Source: Pedobacter sp. KBW06
GTDB lineage: Bacteria > Bacteroidota > Bacteroidia > Sphingobacteriales > Sphingobacteriaceae
Direction: 5' to 3'
Assembly (NCBI RefSeq): GCF_003852525.1
Contig: NZ_QAJL01000006.1
Coordinates: 63,501-127,500 of the forward strand
DNA: 64,000 nt
Made by a program: the position numbers and the translations under genes. Within the stretch, counting starts at the first letter, position 1. Each line of letters opens with the position of its first letter. The notes beneath the pieces are model-generated. The model had not been told where the DNA came from. It ran no database searches and was given only the letters and a program-made list of their open reading frames with translations. This document shows positions 18,422 to 26,716 of this stretch, piece by piece.

Positions 18422-19834
18422 ATGAAAACGATATTATCAAATACGCTAAAAATCTCAGCCCTGATGCTATTGATTAGTTTTAGCAGCTGCAAAAAATTCC
18501 TGGACATTGTTCCGAAAGGACAAAAAACGCCAACTACATTGGCCGATTATGAAGCCATGATTCGTGATGAATATGGAAACCAACGGATGACCATTACACA
18601 GGCCATCCTGTTGATGAACGACAAGTTTGAAACCACGGCAAACCTGAATTATTACCCTTTGTATTCGGTCAATTATTTCTGGAATGAGAATGTAGACCGG
18701 ATCCCGATCAGTGGTAGTGACGAAACGCCCTATTACAATGCCTATACGGCAATATCAACGAGTAACCTGCTAATTGAGCACGTTCCAGCTTCGACAGAAG
18801 GTTCAGATGCAGATAAAGCCCAGCTGGTAGCCCAGGCAAAGGTTTTAAGGGCATTAAACTACTACATGCTGGCCAACTATTACGCAGACCCTTACGAAGC
18901 AGCTAACGCAGGGAACAAGCTGTCTGTGCCGCTGATCCAAAGTGCAGACATCAATGCGCCACATACTCAGGTGAGCATCAAAGATTTGTATGCCTTTGTC
19001 CTGAAAGACATAGATGAAGCCATTCCAAACCTTCGCGTCACCAGTGCAACGGCCTTACATCCGAATTTAGGTGCAGCTTATGCACTTAGAGCAAGGGTAT
19101 ACCTGACCATGGGTCAGTATACAGAAGCACTCAGCGCGGCAAACGAAGCATTGAAGTACAACGACAAACTGTACGACTGGCCTCAGTTCTATGCCACTTA
19201 CAAAACCCAGATCGAACAACCAAACGTGTACACCAATGCACCTTCACCAATGGGTTTTGATTTCGTAGAGAACTATTACTACCGTCATGGAAGCAGCTAT
19301 TCTTCAGGCCGTGAATCTGCGTTGAGAACTGATCGCGCACCTAAATTTGAAACGGGCGACGCCAGATTTGCTTCCCGCTGGAAACTGAGAACAGTGGCCG
19401 CAGATACCTATTACACAAGCATCACCATCGGCTTTTATAACTATGGAGGCCTGACCACCACTGAGGTTTACCTGATCAAAGCAGAATGCCAGGCCCGTTT
19501 GAACGATGTTCCGGGAGCAATGACCACCTTAAATGCGGTGCGTGTGAAAAGGATCTTCCCTGAAAACTACAGCCCATTATCAGCACCAAACACAGTTGAA
19601 GCAGTAAAGCTGATCCAACGTACCAAAGCAAATGAGCTGATCAACAGCATTGCAACCTTCGCAGACAGACGTCGTCTGAATAAAGATCCGAACTACGCGA
19701 CCACCTTAACGAAAACAGAAAACGGTCAGAACTACACACTCTCTCCTACTTCTCATTTATGGACCATGCCGATCCCATTGGGAGCCATTAAAAACCCGGG
19801 CAACGGAACCATTGTACAAAATGTAAGCAAATAA
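18422..19834 (+). CDS. SusD/RagB-family nutrient-binding lipoprotein
   Basis: About 470 residues from the ATG at 18422, which gives a proper lipoprotein signal peptide ending ISFSSCKKFLD (lipid-anchored Cys at residue 23). A longer frame starting at 18362 would overlap SusC and bury that signal, so I reject it. SusD-type features include DYEAMIRDEYG, RALNYYMLANYYADPY and the TPR-like helices ALRARVYLTMGQYTEALSAA. The C-terminus has TEVYLIKAECQARLND and FADRRRLNKD. It sits on the extracellular face as a lid over the SusC barrel. It starts 11 bases after SusC, so the two are one transcript. Confidence 0.95.
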   Translation: MKTILSNTLKISALMLLISFSSCKKFLDIVPKGQKTPTTLADYEAMIRDEYGNQRMTITQAILLMNDKFETTANLNYYPLYSVNYFWNENVDRIPISGSDETPYYNAYTAISTSNLLIEHVPASTEGSDADKAQLVAQAKVLRALNYYMLANYYADPYEAANAGNKLSVPLIQSADINAPHTQVSIKDLYAFVLKDIDEAIPNLRVTSATALHPNLGAAYALRARVYLTMGQYTEALSAANEALKYNDKLYDWPQFYATYKTQIEQPNVYTNAPSPMGFDFVENYYYRHGSSYSSGRESALRTDRAPKFETGDARFASRWKLRTVAADTYYTSITIGFYNYGGLTTTEVYLIKAECQARLNDVPGAMTTLNAVRVKRIFPENYSPLSAPNTVEAVKLIQRTKANELINSIATFADRRRLNKDPNYATTLTKTENGQNYTLSPTSHLWTMPIPLGAIKNPGNGTIVQNVSK

Positions 19835-19862
19835 TCATCCTCTTAAATAAAAGATAATCAAC

Positions 19863-21005
19863 ATGAATAACAACATAAAAAAAGCATTAACGATACTACC
19901 TCTTGCAGCAATAATCACTTGTTCAGGTATACAAAGTTTTGCCCAGAACGGCAAATACCTTTTGAAAGGAAATATTGCCAAAGCAACAGGAAAGATCTAC
20001 CTGGAACATGAATTAAATGGCAGTCCGGTAAAGGTAGATTCCACTAAGCTGAACAATGGCGAATTTGTATTCAAAGGAACCGTTAAATCCCCTGGTTTTT
20101 ACAGTCTGAATGCCAAAGGCCTGAAATACCCGATTCAGTTTATCCTGGAAAATTCTGCCATTACCGTTACAAAAACGGCAGATAGCATGGCTATGGCAGA
20201 GATCAAAGGCTCTGCAGCGCAAGATGTTTATATGGGTTTTTACAGCGGCCCATGGAAGGAAATTACCGCAACAGCAGGTGGTATCTATGGCAAACTGGAT
20301 AAGGCGGAAAAAGCAGCGAAAGCTGCCGGAACTAAAGTGGATTCCCTAACACGTGCCGGAATTGATAAAGAATTTGCAGACCTGGATACAAAAAATCAGC
20401 AGGCAGTGAAAACTTACATCAGCAAACATCCTTCCTCCGCTGGTTCTGCAGCAGTAATTTACGACCGCTTTATCGGTTATCCGAATTTTCCTGTTGCCAG
20501 GGAGTTATTCGCTGGTTTAACCAAAGAAGCGCAACTCTCTACGGTTGGTGCCATGATCACGAAATCATTGGCTATCGATGCAAAAACGGGTAAAGGTAAA
20601 GTTGCTCCTGCGATCAGCATGACAGATAAAGATGGCAAAATCGTTAAGCTTTCTGATTTCAAAGGCAAATATGTCCTGATTGATTTCTGGGCAAGCTGGT
20701 GCGGTCCCTGCAGAAAAGAGAATCCTAACGTAGTGGCTGCTTACAAAAAATATCATGACAAAGGATTTGAAGTTTTGGGCATCTCTCTGGATTCGAAAAA
20801 AGACGCATGGCTGAAAGCCATTGAAGCAGACGGATTATCCTGGACACATGTTTCTGAATTGAAAGGATGGCAAAATACAGCAGCTACAGAGTATGGTGTA
20901 AAAGCAGTACCTGCCAGCTTCCTGATTGATCCGAATGGTAAAGTAGTAGGAAAAGATTTAAGAGGAGAAGAGCTGAATAAAACTTTAGCCCAGTTGTTTA
21001 AATAA
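19863..21005 (+). CDS. TlpA-like thioredoxin-fold protein with DUF4369 domain
   Basis: A 380-residue exported protein. A signal peptide covers residues 1-27 (ending QSFAQ). The region GKYLLKGNIAKATGKIYLEH begins a DUF4369-type beta domain, and the C-terminal AhpC/TSA-thioredoxin domain has the active site FWASWCGPCRKE with cysteines 280 and 283. It is expected to act as a periplasmic or surface disulfide reductase. It is the last gene of the sigma-FecR-SusC-SusD run, 28 bases after SusD, and is closed by a strong terminator. Thioredoxins of this kind are common next to SusCD pairs that lack hydrolases in Pedobacter; their exact role there is not known to me. Confidence 0.93.
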   Translation: MNNNIKKALTILPLAAIITCSGIQSFAQNGKYLLKGNIAKATGKIYLEHELNGSPVKVDSTKLNNGEFVFKGTVKSPGFYSLNAKGLKYPIQFILENSAITVTKTADSMAMAEIKGSAAQDVYMGFYSGPWKEITATAGGIYGKLDKAEKAAKAAGTKVDSLTRAGIDKEFADLDTKNQQAVKTYISKHPSSAGSAAVIYDRFIGYPNFPVARELFAGLTKEAQLSTVGAMITKSLAIDAKTGKGKVAPAISMTDKDGKIVKLSDFKGKYVLIDFWASWCGPCRKENPNVVAAYKKYHDKGFEVLGISLDSKKDAWLKAIEADGLSWTHVSELKGWQNTAATEYGVKAVPASFLIDPNGKVVGKDLRGEELNKTLAQLFK

Positions 21006-21021
21006 AAAAACTACATAAAAC

Positions 21022-21061
21022 AAAAAACCGCCTCTTCAATAAAATGATGAGGCGGTTTTTT
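21022..21061. terminator. Bidirectional intrinsic terminator
   Basis: Perfect 13-base arms AAAAAACCGCCTC and GAGGCGGTTTTTT around a 14-base loop. The stem provides a U-run in both directions and lies between the convergent thioredoxin gene (ends 21005) and the DUF1266 gene (ends 21070). Confidence 0.95.
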
Positions 21062-21069
21062 ACGGTTTA

Positions 21070-21780
21070 TCACAATGCTTTATTTTTCAAAGGGCTTTTA
21101 TCATCGTTCAACAAAGTATCAGCGATGGATATCATGCCAGCATTATTGGCTCCGCCCCAAAGGGCTCTGCCAAAAATATAACTTATGGTATATTCTTTCC
21201 AGGTGCCGCAGTACTTCTTTAAAGCGGTATGCGTTTTACCTAAATAATCTTTAAGTTCTTCTTCTGAAAGATGGCCTAGTTCAAAACAGCAACGGGCTAA
21301 AAATGCGCCTCTGCCAAGATTCCAACCGCTGTCTTTTATCTTTTTAAGTTCAGAAAAATGGCTGATTACATTTTCTTCTATCAGCTCCGGGATGGTGTTG
21401 CCTAAGCTTCTATAAATATTTAAATAATATTCAAAAGCACCTTCATCATTTGGCAGATTTGCTTTTAAAAGCGCTTCATAATTGCTTTCATCTTCTAAAG
21501 CTTTGTACACAAAATCTACGTATTCGTCTTCGTTTCTGTGGAGCAGGTCTATCAATATTTTCAGGGCATCATCTCTATCATAAACGTCCCAATATTCTTC
21601 TACCAATTTTTTGATAGTAGATAGACTAAGTCCTGTTTCGTAAGAGTTTAAGTATGCCGATTGTTGTTCGGCATACATGGAACTTACGAGTACACAATCT
21701 AAATCATAGCCGTTCAATCCATTTTTGTTCATGCTCAATTCTTTGAATAGGGCATTGAAAACTTTAAAAAAGCTGCTCAT
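21070..21780 (-). CDS. DUF1266 domain protein
   Basis: A 236-residue soluble protein. The C-terminal half reads GWNLGRGAFLARCCFELGHL, SEEELKDYL and YIFGRALWGG, the signature of DUF1266, whose function is not established. The N-terminal half is acidic and helical. It is the last of three closely spaced minus-strand genes (spacings 6 and 17 bases), all otherwise unknown. DUF1266 proteins are often found among accessory or contact-dependent competition genes; no toxin partner is visible here. I am sure of the domain and unsure of the role. Confidence 0.85.
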   Translation of the reverse strand: MSSFFKVFNALFKELSMNKNGLNGYDLDCVLVSSMYAEQQSAYLNSYETGLSLSTIKKLVEEYWDVYDRDDALKILIDLLHRNEDEYVDFVYKALEDESNYEALLKANLPNDEGAFEYYLNIYRSLGNTIPELIEENVISHFSELKKIKDSGWNLGRGAFLARCCFELGHLSEEELKDYLGKTHTALKKYCGTWKEYTISYIFGRALWGGANNAGMISIADTLLNDDKSPLKNKAL

Positions 21781-21786
21781 AATTGT

Positions 21787-22485
21787 TTAGGTTGTTTTTA
21801 AATTGCTAAACCTACTTTGCAAAATGTCCACAAGTTTCTCGCCTACTACCTGGTATTTGGCTCGGGTAGCCAGTTGTTTTTTCATATTTAACATATCGGC
21901 CGGACCAGGTGTGTAATTTACCCTGTCGTGAATTTCGAGGGATAAAGAACTGTCATCCATGTTAAATGTAATGAGATGCACTTTAGGTAGATATTCTTCG
22001 GCAGCTTGTGAATATACCCCCAATTGCGATTTTAATACACCTGAGTATTTCAAGCTGGCAGCCGCTATTCTAAAGGTGTCAAAAATAATATGTTCGTCTA
22101 AATCGCCTTCTGTATTGGTGCTTAAAAAATGTAAATCTTTACCGCTTAATACCCAAAAACAATCCGTTTCTATCCTGCGTAGTTTTAGCCCAATGGCAGA
22201 TAACGCGATGTTTTTCACGCCATCACTCAGCATTTCCTGTAATTTATTACTGGTAGATTGCGGTACGGATGCCCCTGTAAAAGCATCAATAGGCTTGTCT
22301 TTCATCCATTGCTTTAGCTTCGCAAAATCCTGAGTTAATAGCTCTTGTTTGTAAATATCATATCTGCTGCGTTCCTGATCTAAATTGATTTCAGATTTTG
22401 CTTTACTGTGCTGAGCATTCATATACACCATGTAGCACACGCCAGCAATTATTACAATTGCGGGGATTAAATATAGAGGATTCAT
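21787..22485 (-). CDS. Membrane-anchored protein of unknown function
   Basis: A 232-residue protein with one N-terminal membrane segment (LYLIPAIVIIAGVCYMVYM) and a soluble remainder of mixed alpha/beta character. I recognise no domain. Segments such as CFWVLSGKDLHFLSTNTEGD suggest a PH-like beta fold in the second half, which is only an impression. It sits between the DUF1266 gene (6 bases away) and a signal-peptide protein (17 bases away) and is likely co-transcribed with both. Confidence 0.65.
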   Translation of the reverse strand: MNPLYLIPAIVIIAGVCYMVYMNAQHSKAKSEINLDQERSRYDIYKQELLTQDFAKLKQWMKDKPIDAFTGASVPQSTSNKLQEMLSDGVKNIALSAIGLKLRRIETDCFWVLSGKDLHFLSTNTEGDLDEHIIFDTFRIAAASLKYSGVLKSQLGVYSQAAEEYLPKVHLITFNMDDSSLSLEIHDRVNYTPGPADMLNMKKQLATRAKYQVVGEKLVDILQSRFSNLKTT

Positions 22486-22502
22486 AATAAGGATTAGGTA
22501 TG

Positions 22503-22952
22503 TTAAATTTTGACAGGTTTTACCTCTTTATCTTTTGAAGGGATCACTCCATAAACAATTATACCTGCAATGATTAAGAACACCAGTTTTCCGCCTATTT
22601 TTTTCCAAAAAGACAAGGGGCTTCCTGCAGTTTCTATATCAATATTATGTTTTTCCTTTAATATTTTGGCCATTTGTGCATCAACTTCTAAATAGCTGGT
22701 GTTGCGCTCATCGCTCAACACATATTTTCCATCACTATTCCAAAGAGACATCCAAATCGCTCCGTATTCTTTGTACATATAGGCTACGTTTACATTTTTA
22801 CCCATCAGTTTTGCAATCTCAGAATCTTTGGGTAATTCCTGCACAGTTTCGATGGATTCGCAGGGAATACAAATAGGGATTTTTGCTTTTGCAGATACTA
22901 AACTTAGGCTTGCAAACGCAATACATGCAGTTAAAATAATTGTTTTCATCAT
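22503..22952 (-). CDS. Exported protein with C-terminal membrane segment, unknown
   Basis: About 149 residues from the ATG at 22952. A signal peptide (MMKTIILTACIAFASLSLVS) is followed by a short segment with two close cysteines (IPICIPCES). The C-terminus has a hydrophobic span (KLVFLIIAGIIVYGVIP) and a basic tail. The longer frame from 22970 would place a lysine-rich MKQKIDM in front of the signal and is less likely. It is the first gene of the three-gene run with the membrane-anchored protein and the DUF1266 protein. No family is recognised. Confidence 0.65.
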   Translation of the reverse strand: MMKTIILTACIAFASLSLVSAKAKIPICIPCESIETVQELPKDSEIAKLMGKNVNVAYMYKEYGAIWMSLWNSDGKYVLSDERNTSYLEVDAQMAKILKEKHNIDIETAGSPLSFWKKIGGKLVFLIIAGIIVYGVIPSKDKEVKPVKI

Positions 22953-23012
22953 ATCTATTTTTTGTTTCAAATGACATCGGGATTGCTGTAAATCTATAAG
23001 CGCAGCAGATCA

Positions 23013-23037
23013 TTTTAAGTCAATTAATGACTTAAAA
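23013..23037. promoter_or_regulatory. Perfect 10-bp inverted repeat
   Basis: TTTTAAGTCA (23013-23022) and TGACTTAAAA (23028-23037) around a 5-base spacer. It lies 60 bases upstream of the three-gene DUF1266 operon and about 76 bases after the histidine-kinase stop, both on the minus strand. It could be an operator for the operon or a terminator-like stem; the minus strand continues TGATC with no U-run after the stem, which favours an operator. Confidence 0.5.
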
Positions 23038-23113
23038 AACAAATAAAAGAAATAAAATCTAAGCTGGACAATGCGATAAAGAAGTGCCAGCTTTCAGTTA
23101 ACGAGCGCTACAC

Positions 23114-25024
23114 TTAAACCGGAATCTGTAAAGTGACAATGGTACCAGGAGCATCCATCTGAGAATTCATCGACAGGCTGGCCTCTCCTACACCTTCAGT
23201 TTGTAAATACTGAATTCGTTCTGTTACAATTTGGGTGGCACGCGAAGTATGGGTCGGCTGATCAGTGGTATCCAAACCAACGCCATTGTCCTTAATGATG
23301 ACCTTTAAAACCTCATCTTTAATGGCCATTGATACGTGTATCTGACCTTTATAACTGATGTTTTTAAATCCATGCAAAATAGAATTCTCTATAAATGGCT
23401 GAAGCAACATTGCCGGAATCTCTATTTCATCAAACATATCGGCAACCTCATTGTCCAATTCAAATACATAGTCGAATTTGCCTGGCATCCTAATTTGCTG
23501 CAGCTTTAAATAGTTTTCCAGAAAGTCCAGTTCAGATTTCAGGTCAATATTTCGCTGGTTACCTGCCGTTAGTTTCTCCCGCATCAAAACGGAAAAATGA
23601 TCCAGGTAAGTGAGGGTCTCCTGAGTTTTCTCTTGCCGGACCAAAGCACGAATCCCCGCTAAGCAATTGAAAATAAAATGAGGGTCCATTTGGCTCCGCA
23701 ACAACCTTTGTTCCAATTCAAGTTTGATATTAAGATCTGAAACCCGCTTATTTTCGGTAATGAGTTGTTTTCTCCTTCGGTCTAAAAACAGTAATAATAT
23801 CATCGCAACCAGCAATCCTGAAAAAAGGATAATCACCACCAACCAGAGCCTGTTCAACTCCAATTGTCCCTTTATCTTACCTATCTTTTTGTTTAATGCA
23901 CCAATTTGCTGGTCTTTTTGCACCGTTTTATAGAGCGAAGATATTTCGTTTGCTGCTTTTCGGTTTTCATTTTTTTCTCTTTCATTCTTTTTTTGAACAT
24001 ACGCTTCGAATGACGACTGTGCCATCTTATTATCGCCACGAGCGATAGCAAACGCGATCTTATTTTCCAGATACATCAGGTAATTATCTGCATCAGATTG
24101 GCTTAACCGCTTGGTAACTTCACGCTCTGCCACACGTGCTTTTGACAATTGATGCTTGTTTACATAAATGCCCAATAGATTGTTGTAGGCCATAAAAGCA
24201 TTGGAGGTATCTGCCTTATAGGCTTTTAATTGATAGTAAAGGGCAGAATCTAATTCTTTACCCTCGTAAAATATTTTTGCTTTTGATATGTAATAATTGT
24301 AATCTATACGGGCAAGTTTGGTTTTCTTTTTTATTGCTGTGGCCCGATTTAAATAGAATCGAACGGAGTCATTAGCCATTCCTTTTTGATCTAAATACCC
24401 TAGTGAAAGCAATAAATTCGCGGATATAGACAAGTCTTTTGCCAACATACTGGTATCTTTTTTCAAAAGAAAGAGCATTTTCCTGGCAAATCTATTAGAT
24501 AAATCCAGTCTGTTATTGAAATTGTTTAGTTGTGATGCCCATAATAAAATAATACCGGAAGATTTTGGAAAACTGAGTTTCAAATTGCCTGCATCAATAA
24601 GATATGCAGCTTGTGTGTAGTAATAAGTTGCCGCATAATATTGCTGTTTTTTTTGCTCAAGATAACCCATCCAATAGAAATTGGTAGCTGCCTGGGCTCC
24701 ATTTTTTTCCGACAAAGGCAATATAGTTAAAGCTTTTTGGGCCACTTCAAACGAAGCAGAGTCTTGTTTATTTTTAAGTAAGCAATAGCTGAGGTAAAAA
24801 TAAGCCCGGCTAAGTATGACGCTATCCGTTTGATTTTCTTTTATTAATTGTTGTAGTTGTGGGATTGCTTTTTTAGGCTGTTTACTCAGTTTTATCTGCT
24901 CAGATAAGCTATCCAGTAACTGGCCTTGATTTATTCGCGGAGAGGAAGGCCTGCAGCTGATAAATAGGGTAATAATTAGCCAGATAGAGATTAGGCAGGA
25001 GATCTTCAAGGGTTTATTAGGCAT
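23114..25024 (-). CDS. LytS/YehU-type sensor histidine kinase with TPR sensor region
   Basis: A 636-residue protein. Residues 1-24 form a signal segment ending LFISC, a plausible lipobox. Residues 40-350 are helical TPR-like repeats outside the cytoplasmic membrane. A single membrane span follows (393-414), then a coiled linker and the His_kinase domain with QMDPHFIFN (phospho-acceptor H449) and LQPFIENSILHGFKN. The ATP-binding part has VIIKDNGVGLD. It overlaps the response-regulator gene by eight bases, so the pair is co-translated. This is the common Bacteroidota arrangement in which a TPR sensor drives a LytTR regulator. The stimulus is unknown. Confidence 0.93.
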   Translation of the reverse strand: MPNKPLKISCLISIWLIITLFISCRPSSPRINQGQLLDSLSEQIKLSKQPKKAIPQLQQLIKENQTDSVILSRAYFYLSYCLLKNKQDSASFEVAQKALTILPLSEKNGAQAATNFYWMGYLEQKKQQYYAATYYYTQAAYLIDAGNLKLSFPKSSGIILLWASQLNNFNNRLDLSNRFARKMLFLLKKDTSMLAKDLSISANLLLSLGYLDQKGMANDSVRFYLNRATAIKKKTKLARIDYNYYISKAKIFYEGKELDSALYYQLKAYKADTSNAFMAYNNLLGIYVNKHQLSKARVAEREVTKRLSQSDADNYLMYLENKIAFAIARGDNKMAQSSFEAYVQKKNEREKNENRKAANEISSLYKTVQKDQQIGALNKKIGKIKGQLELNRLWLVVIILFSGLLVAMILLLFLDRRRKQLITENKRVSDLNIKLELEQRLLRSQMDPHFIFNCLAGIRALVRQEKTQETLTYLDHFSVLMREKLTAGNQRNIDLKSELDFLENYLKLQQIRMPGKFDYVFELDNEVADMFDEIEIPAMLLQPFIENSILHGFKNISYKGQIHVSMAIKDEVLKVIIKDNGVGLDTTDQPTHTSRATQIVTERIQYLQTEGVGEASLSMNSQMDAPGTIVTLQIPV

Positions 25025-25742
25025 TATTAACTGTCATTTTTTGCATCAATAAATCTTTCTTACGGGTAGATACAGGCACTTGTATCCCACCTTGTAAAAA
25101 AACAAAGCCATCATGATGGTACGAAATAATAAAGTTTAGACAAATCAGAAAAGATTTATGAATTCTCAGAAACAGGCCTTCCGGCAGCAAGGTTTCATAT
25201 TCTTTGAGTGTTGTACTTGTTGTAATTTCTCTGCCATCAAGTAAAAAGAAGGTAGTATATCCACCATCTCCCTTACAATATAGAATATCGGAATGGCGCA
25301 CAAAATACGTTTCATTAAGGGTTTTCAGCACCAACATTGTCGATTGCTTATCGAAGAGGATTTCCTTTTGTACCGCATGCAAGACATTAGGTCGCAAGCT
25401 GGCTTTATCGAGGGCATCATACAATTCCTTTTCCTTTACGGGCTTCAATAGGTAATCCAATGCCCCCGCCTTGATGGCACGTAGTGCATAATGCTCATAG
25501 GCAGTTATAAAAATCACCGAAAAAGGTGTTGAAGGAAGGCGCTCCAATATCTCAAAACTCTGGCCATCAGAAAGTTCTATATCCATCAATATCATATCCG
25601 GAGCGGCAGATGGGAGGAGTAGTAATGCTTCCTTTACCGAGCCGCAGGCTCCTACGATACCATCATGAGTCCGCGCACTAACTAATTGTATCAGTTCTTC
25701 CCGTATTTCCGCTTCGTCTTCGACGATAAAAATTTTAGCCAT
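25017..25742 (-). CDS. LytTR-family response regulator
   Basis: A two-domain regulator of about 241 residues. The receiver domain has IVEDEAEI and MDIELSDGQ with the phospho-acceptor aspartate near residue 54, and ALDYLLKPVKEKEL at its end. The C-terminal LytTR DNA-binding domain has VRHSDILYCKGDGGYTTFFL and FLRIHKSFLICL. I place the start at 25742 (MAKIFIVEDE) rather than 25751. It is the first gene of the pair with the sensor kinase and is transcribed from a probable promoter just upstream. Confidence 0.93.
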   Translation of the reverse strand: MAKIFIVEDEAEIREELIQLVSARTHDGIVGACGSVKEALLLLPSAAPDMILMDIELSDGQSFEILERLPSTPFSVIFITAYEHYALRAIKAGALDYLLKPVKEKELYDALDKASLRPNVLHAVQKEILFDKQSTMLVLKTLNETYFVRHSDILYCKGDGGYTTFFLLDGREITTSTTLKEYETLLPEGLFLRIHKSFLICLNFIISYHHDGFVFLQGGIQVPVSTRKKDLLMQKMTVNNA

Positions 25743-25777
25743 TTGGTGCAAAAAAAATAAAAATAGGCATTTATATA

Positions 25778-25785
25778 CAAAGCTA
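25778..25785 (-). promoter_or_regulatory. Probable -7 element of the kinase/regulator operon
   Basis: On the minus strand the octamer TAGCTTTG fits the Bacteroidota TAnnTTTG consensus and lies about 36 bases before the chosen start. No clear TTG at the -33 position was found, so this is a half-match only. Confidence 0.35.
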
Positions 25786-25832
25786 ACCTGCTTTGTTGTT
25801 AATTACTTTAGTAACAGAGAAATGTGTTTTAG

Positions 25833-25973
25833 CTGAGCCATCAGATACTGCAAAAAGCCATTGTCTGTGTAGAAACTGCTGATCCGGATTTCTTCGATAA
25901 ATTAAGAATAGCTATCACGTCCTTTAATTCAAAGATGGCAGCACTGATCGAAGAGAACAGTAAAGAAATATAA
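25833..25973 (+). pseudogene. C-terminal coding fragment, family unknown
   Basis: A 46-codon plus-strand frame without a start codon reads LQKAIVCVETADPDFFDKLR then AITSFNSKMAALIEENSKEI before TAA. Its composition and reading-frame integrity look coding. A TAG lies immediately upstream. It seems to be the preserved 3' end of a gene whose 5' part has been lost. I cannot name the family. Confidence 0.4.
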
Positions 25974-25977
25974 AAAA

Positions 25978-26046
25978 TCATTCCTTGATTTGCTTACAAG
26001 CTTCAGGGGTTTGCATACGTGCCCGCGATTTGGCTTGCCGATCTTT
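25978..26046 (-). pseudogene. Short regulator-like C-terminal fragment
   Basis: On the minus strand 22 to 23 codons read FKDRQAKSRARMQTPEACKQ then IKE and stop, preceded in frame by TAG. The basic, helical composition resembles the tail of a DNA-binding regulator. It abuts, head to head, the aldo/keto reductase fragment that starts at 26052, as a divergent regulator gene would. Weak evidence; too short for certainty. Confidence 0.25.
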
Positions 26047-26049
26047 GAA

Positions 26050-26556
26050 CTATGAAAATAAAGCAAATAGCATTGGGTAGCCAGGGTTTGGTTGTCCCTG
26101 TGATCGGCCTGGGCTGTATGGGCATGACAGGTTTTGAAAAAGCAGATATTTAAATGCCCATTTCACAAATTCTTTATTTTCCGGACTGCATCCATTTTCG
26201 TCCAGATATTTTTTGATATCCATAACCACGATTGCATGCTCTTTTTTTCTGATATTTCTTCTTTCTTCAGGAGTTAGCAATAAGTTTTTCAAAAGAAACT
26301 TTACGGCAAGCTTAAGTTCTTGAGGTTTAAAATCATTAGATGAAGCAGCATCTTTATTCTTGTAGTTTTTTTCATCAACTACTGGTAACCCATGGAAATT
26401 TTCGGGCAGCAGGTCATCGTTTCTTCTGAACAAGCTGTATTCAATTACCCGATAAAAATCTATCTTTTTGATGAAATAACTATCTAAATTTTTATACATC
26501 AAAAGAAGAGAATCCGCTCTTTTAGTATTAATTAAAATAGGCTTTTTCATTTGCAT
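26050..26556 (-). CDS. Hypothetical protein with 3' end running into gene debris
   Basis: From the ATG at 26556 (preceded by GGAGAAAG), about 168 residues starting MQMKKPILINTKRADSLLLM. The first 140 or so residues are charged and protein-like, ending near EFVKWAFKYLLF. The last 25 (from NLSCPYSPGRSQ) are simply the antisense reading of an aldo/keto reductase fragment at 26052-26153. The gene was therefore probably cut at its 3' end and now ends in foreign sequence. No family is recognised. A terminator at 26618-26647 isolates it from the gene upstream. Confidence 0.5.
   Translation of the reverse strand: MQMKKPILINTKRADSLLLMYKNLDSYFIKKIDFYRVIEYSLFRRNDDLLPENFHGLPVVDEKNYKNKDAASSNDFKPQELKLAVKFLLKNLLLTPEERRNIRKKEHAIVVMDIKKYLDENGCSPENKEFVKWAFKYLLFQNLSCPYSPGRSQGQPNPGYPMLFALFS
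26052..26153 (+). pseudogene. Truncated aldo/keto reductase (N-terminal 33 codons)
   Basis: The frame starts at an ATG and reads MKIKQIALGSQGLVVPVIGL, then GCMGMTGFEKADI and TAA. The IGLGCMGMT stretch is the unmistakable first strand of class-13-type aldo/keto reductases, which normally continue for about 300 more residues. Here the gene stops after 33 codons and the rest is missing. It lies within the 3' end of a minus-strand hypothetical gene. The break point is near 26140. Confidence 0.8.
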
Positions 26557-26617
26557 AGATCTATTTCTTTCTCCAGTAGACTCTGAAAGTATATAAAAAA
26601 CTGCCATGGATTGATAA

Positions 26618-26647
26618 CAAAAAAACACTGGTGACTAGCCAGTGTTT
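26618..26647 (-). terminator. Intrinsic terminator after DUF2314-ankyrin gene
   Basis: A 9-base stem AAACACTGG / CCAGTGTTT (26623-26631, 26639-26647) with a 7-base loop; on the minus strand it is followed by a run of seven T. It lies about 70 bases after the stop of the DUF2314-ankyrin gene. Confidence 0.9.
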
Positions 26648-26716
26648 CTATTTCCATCCCCGTCGTTCCTCAAATCTGTTTCCAGTAAACGCGCCGGTGT
26701 TGTTTGGAAAGAGTTG

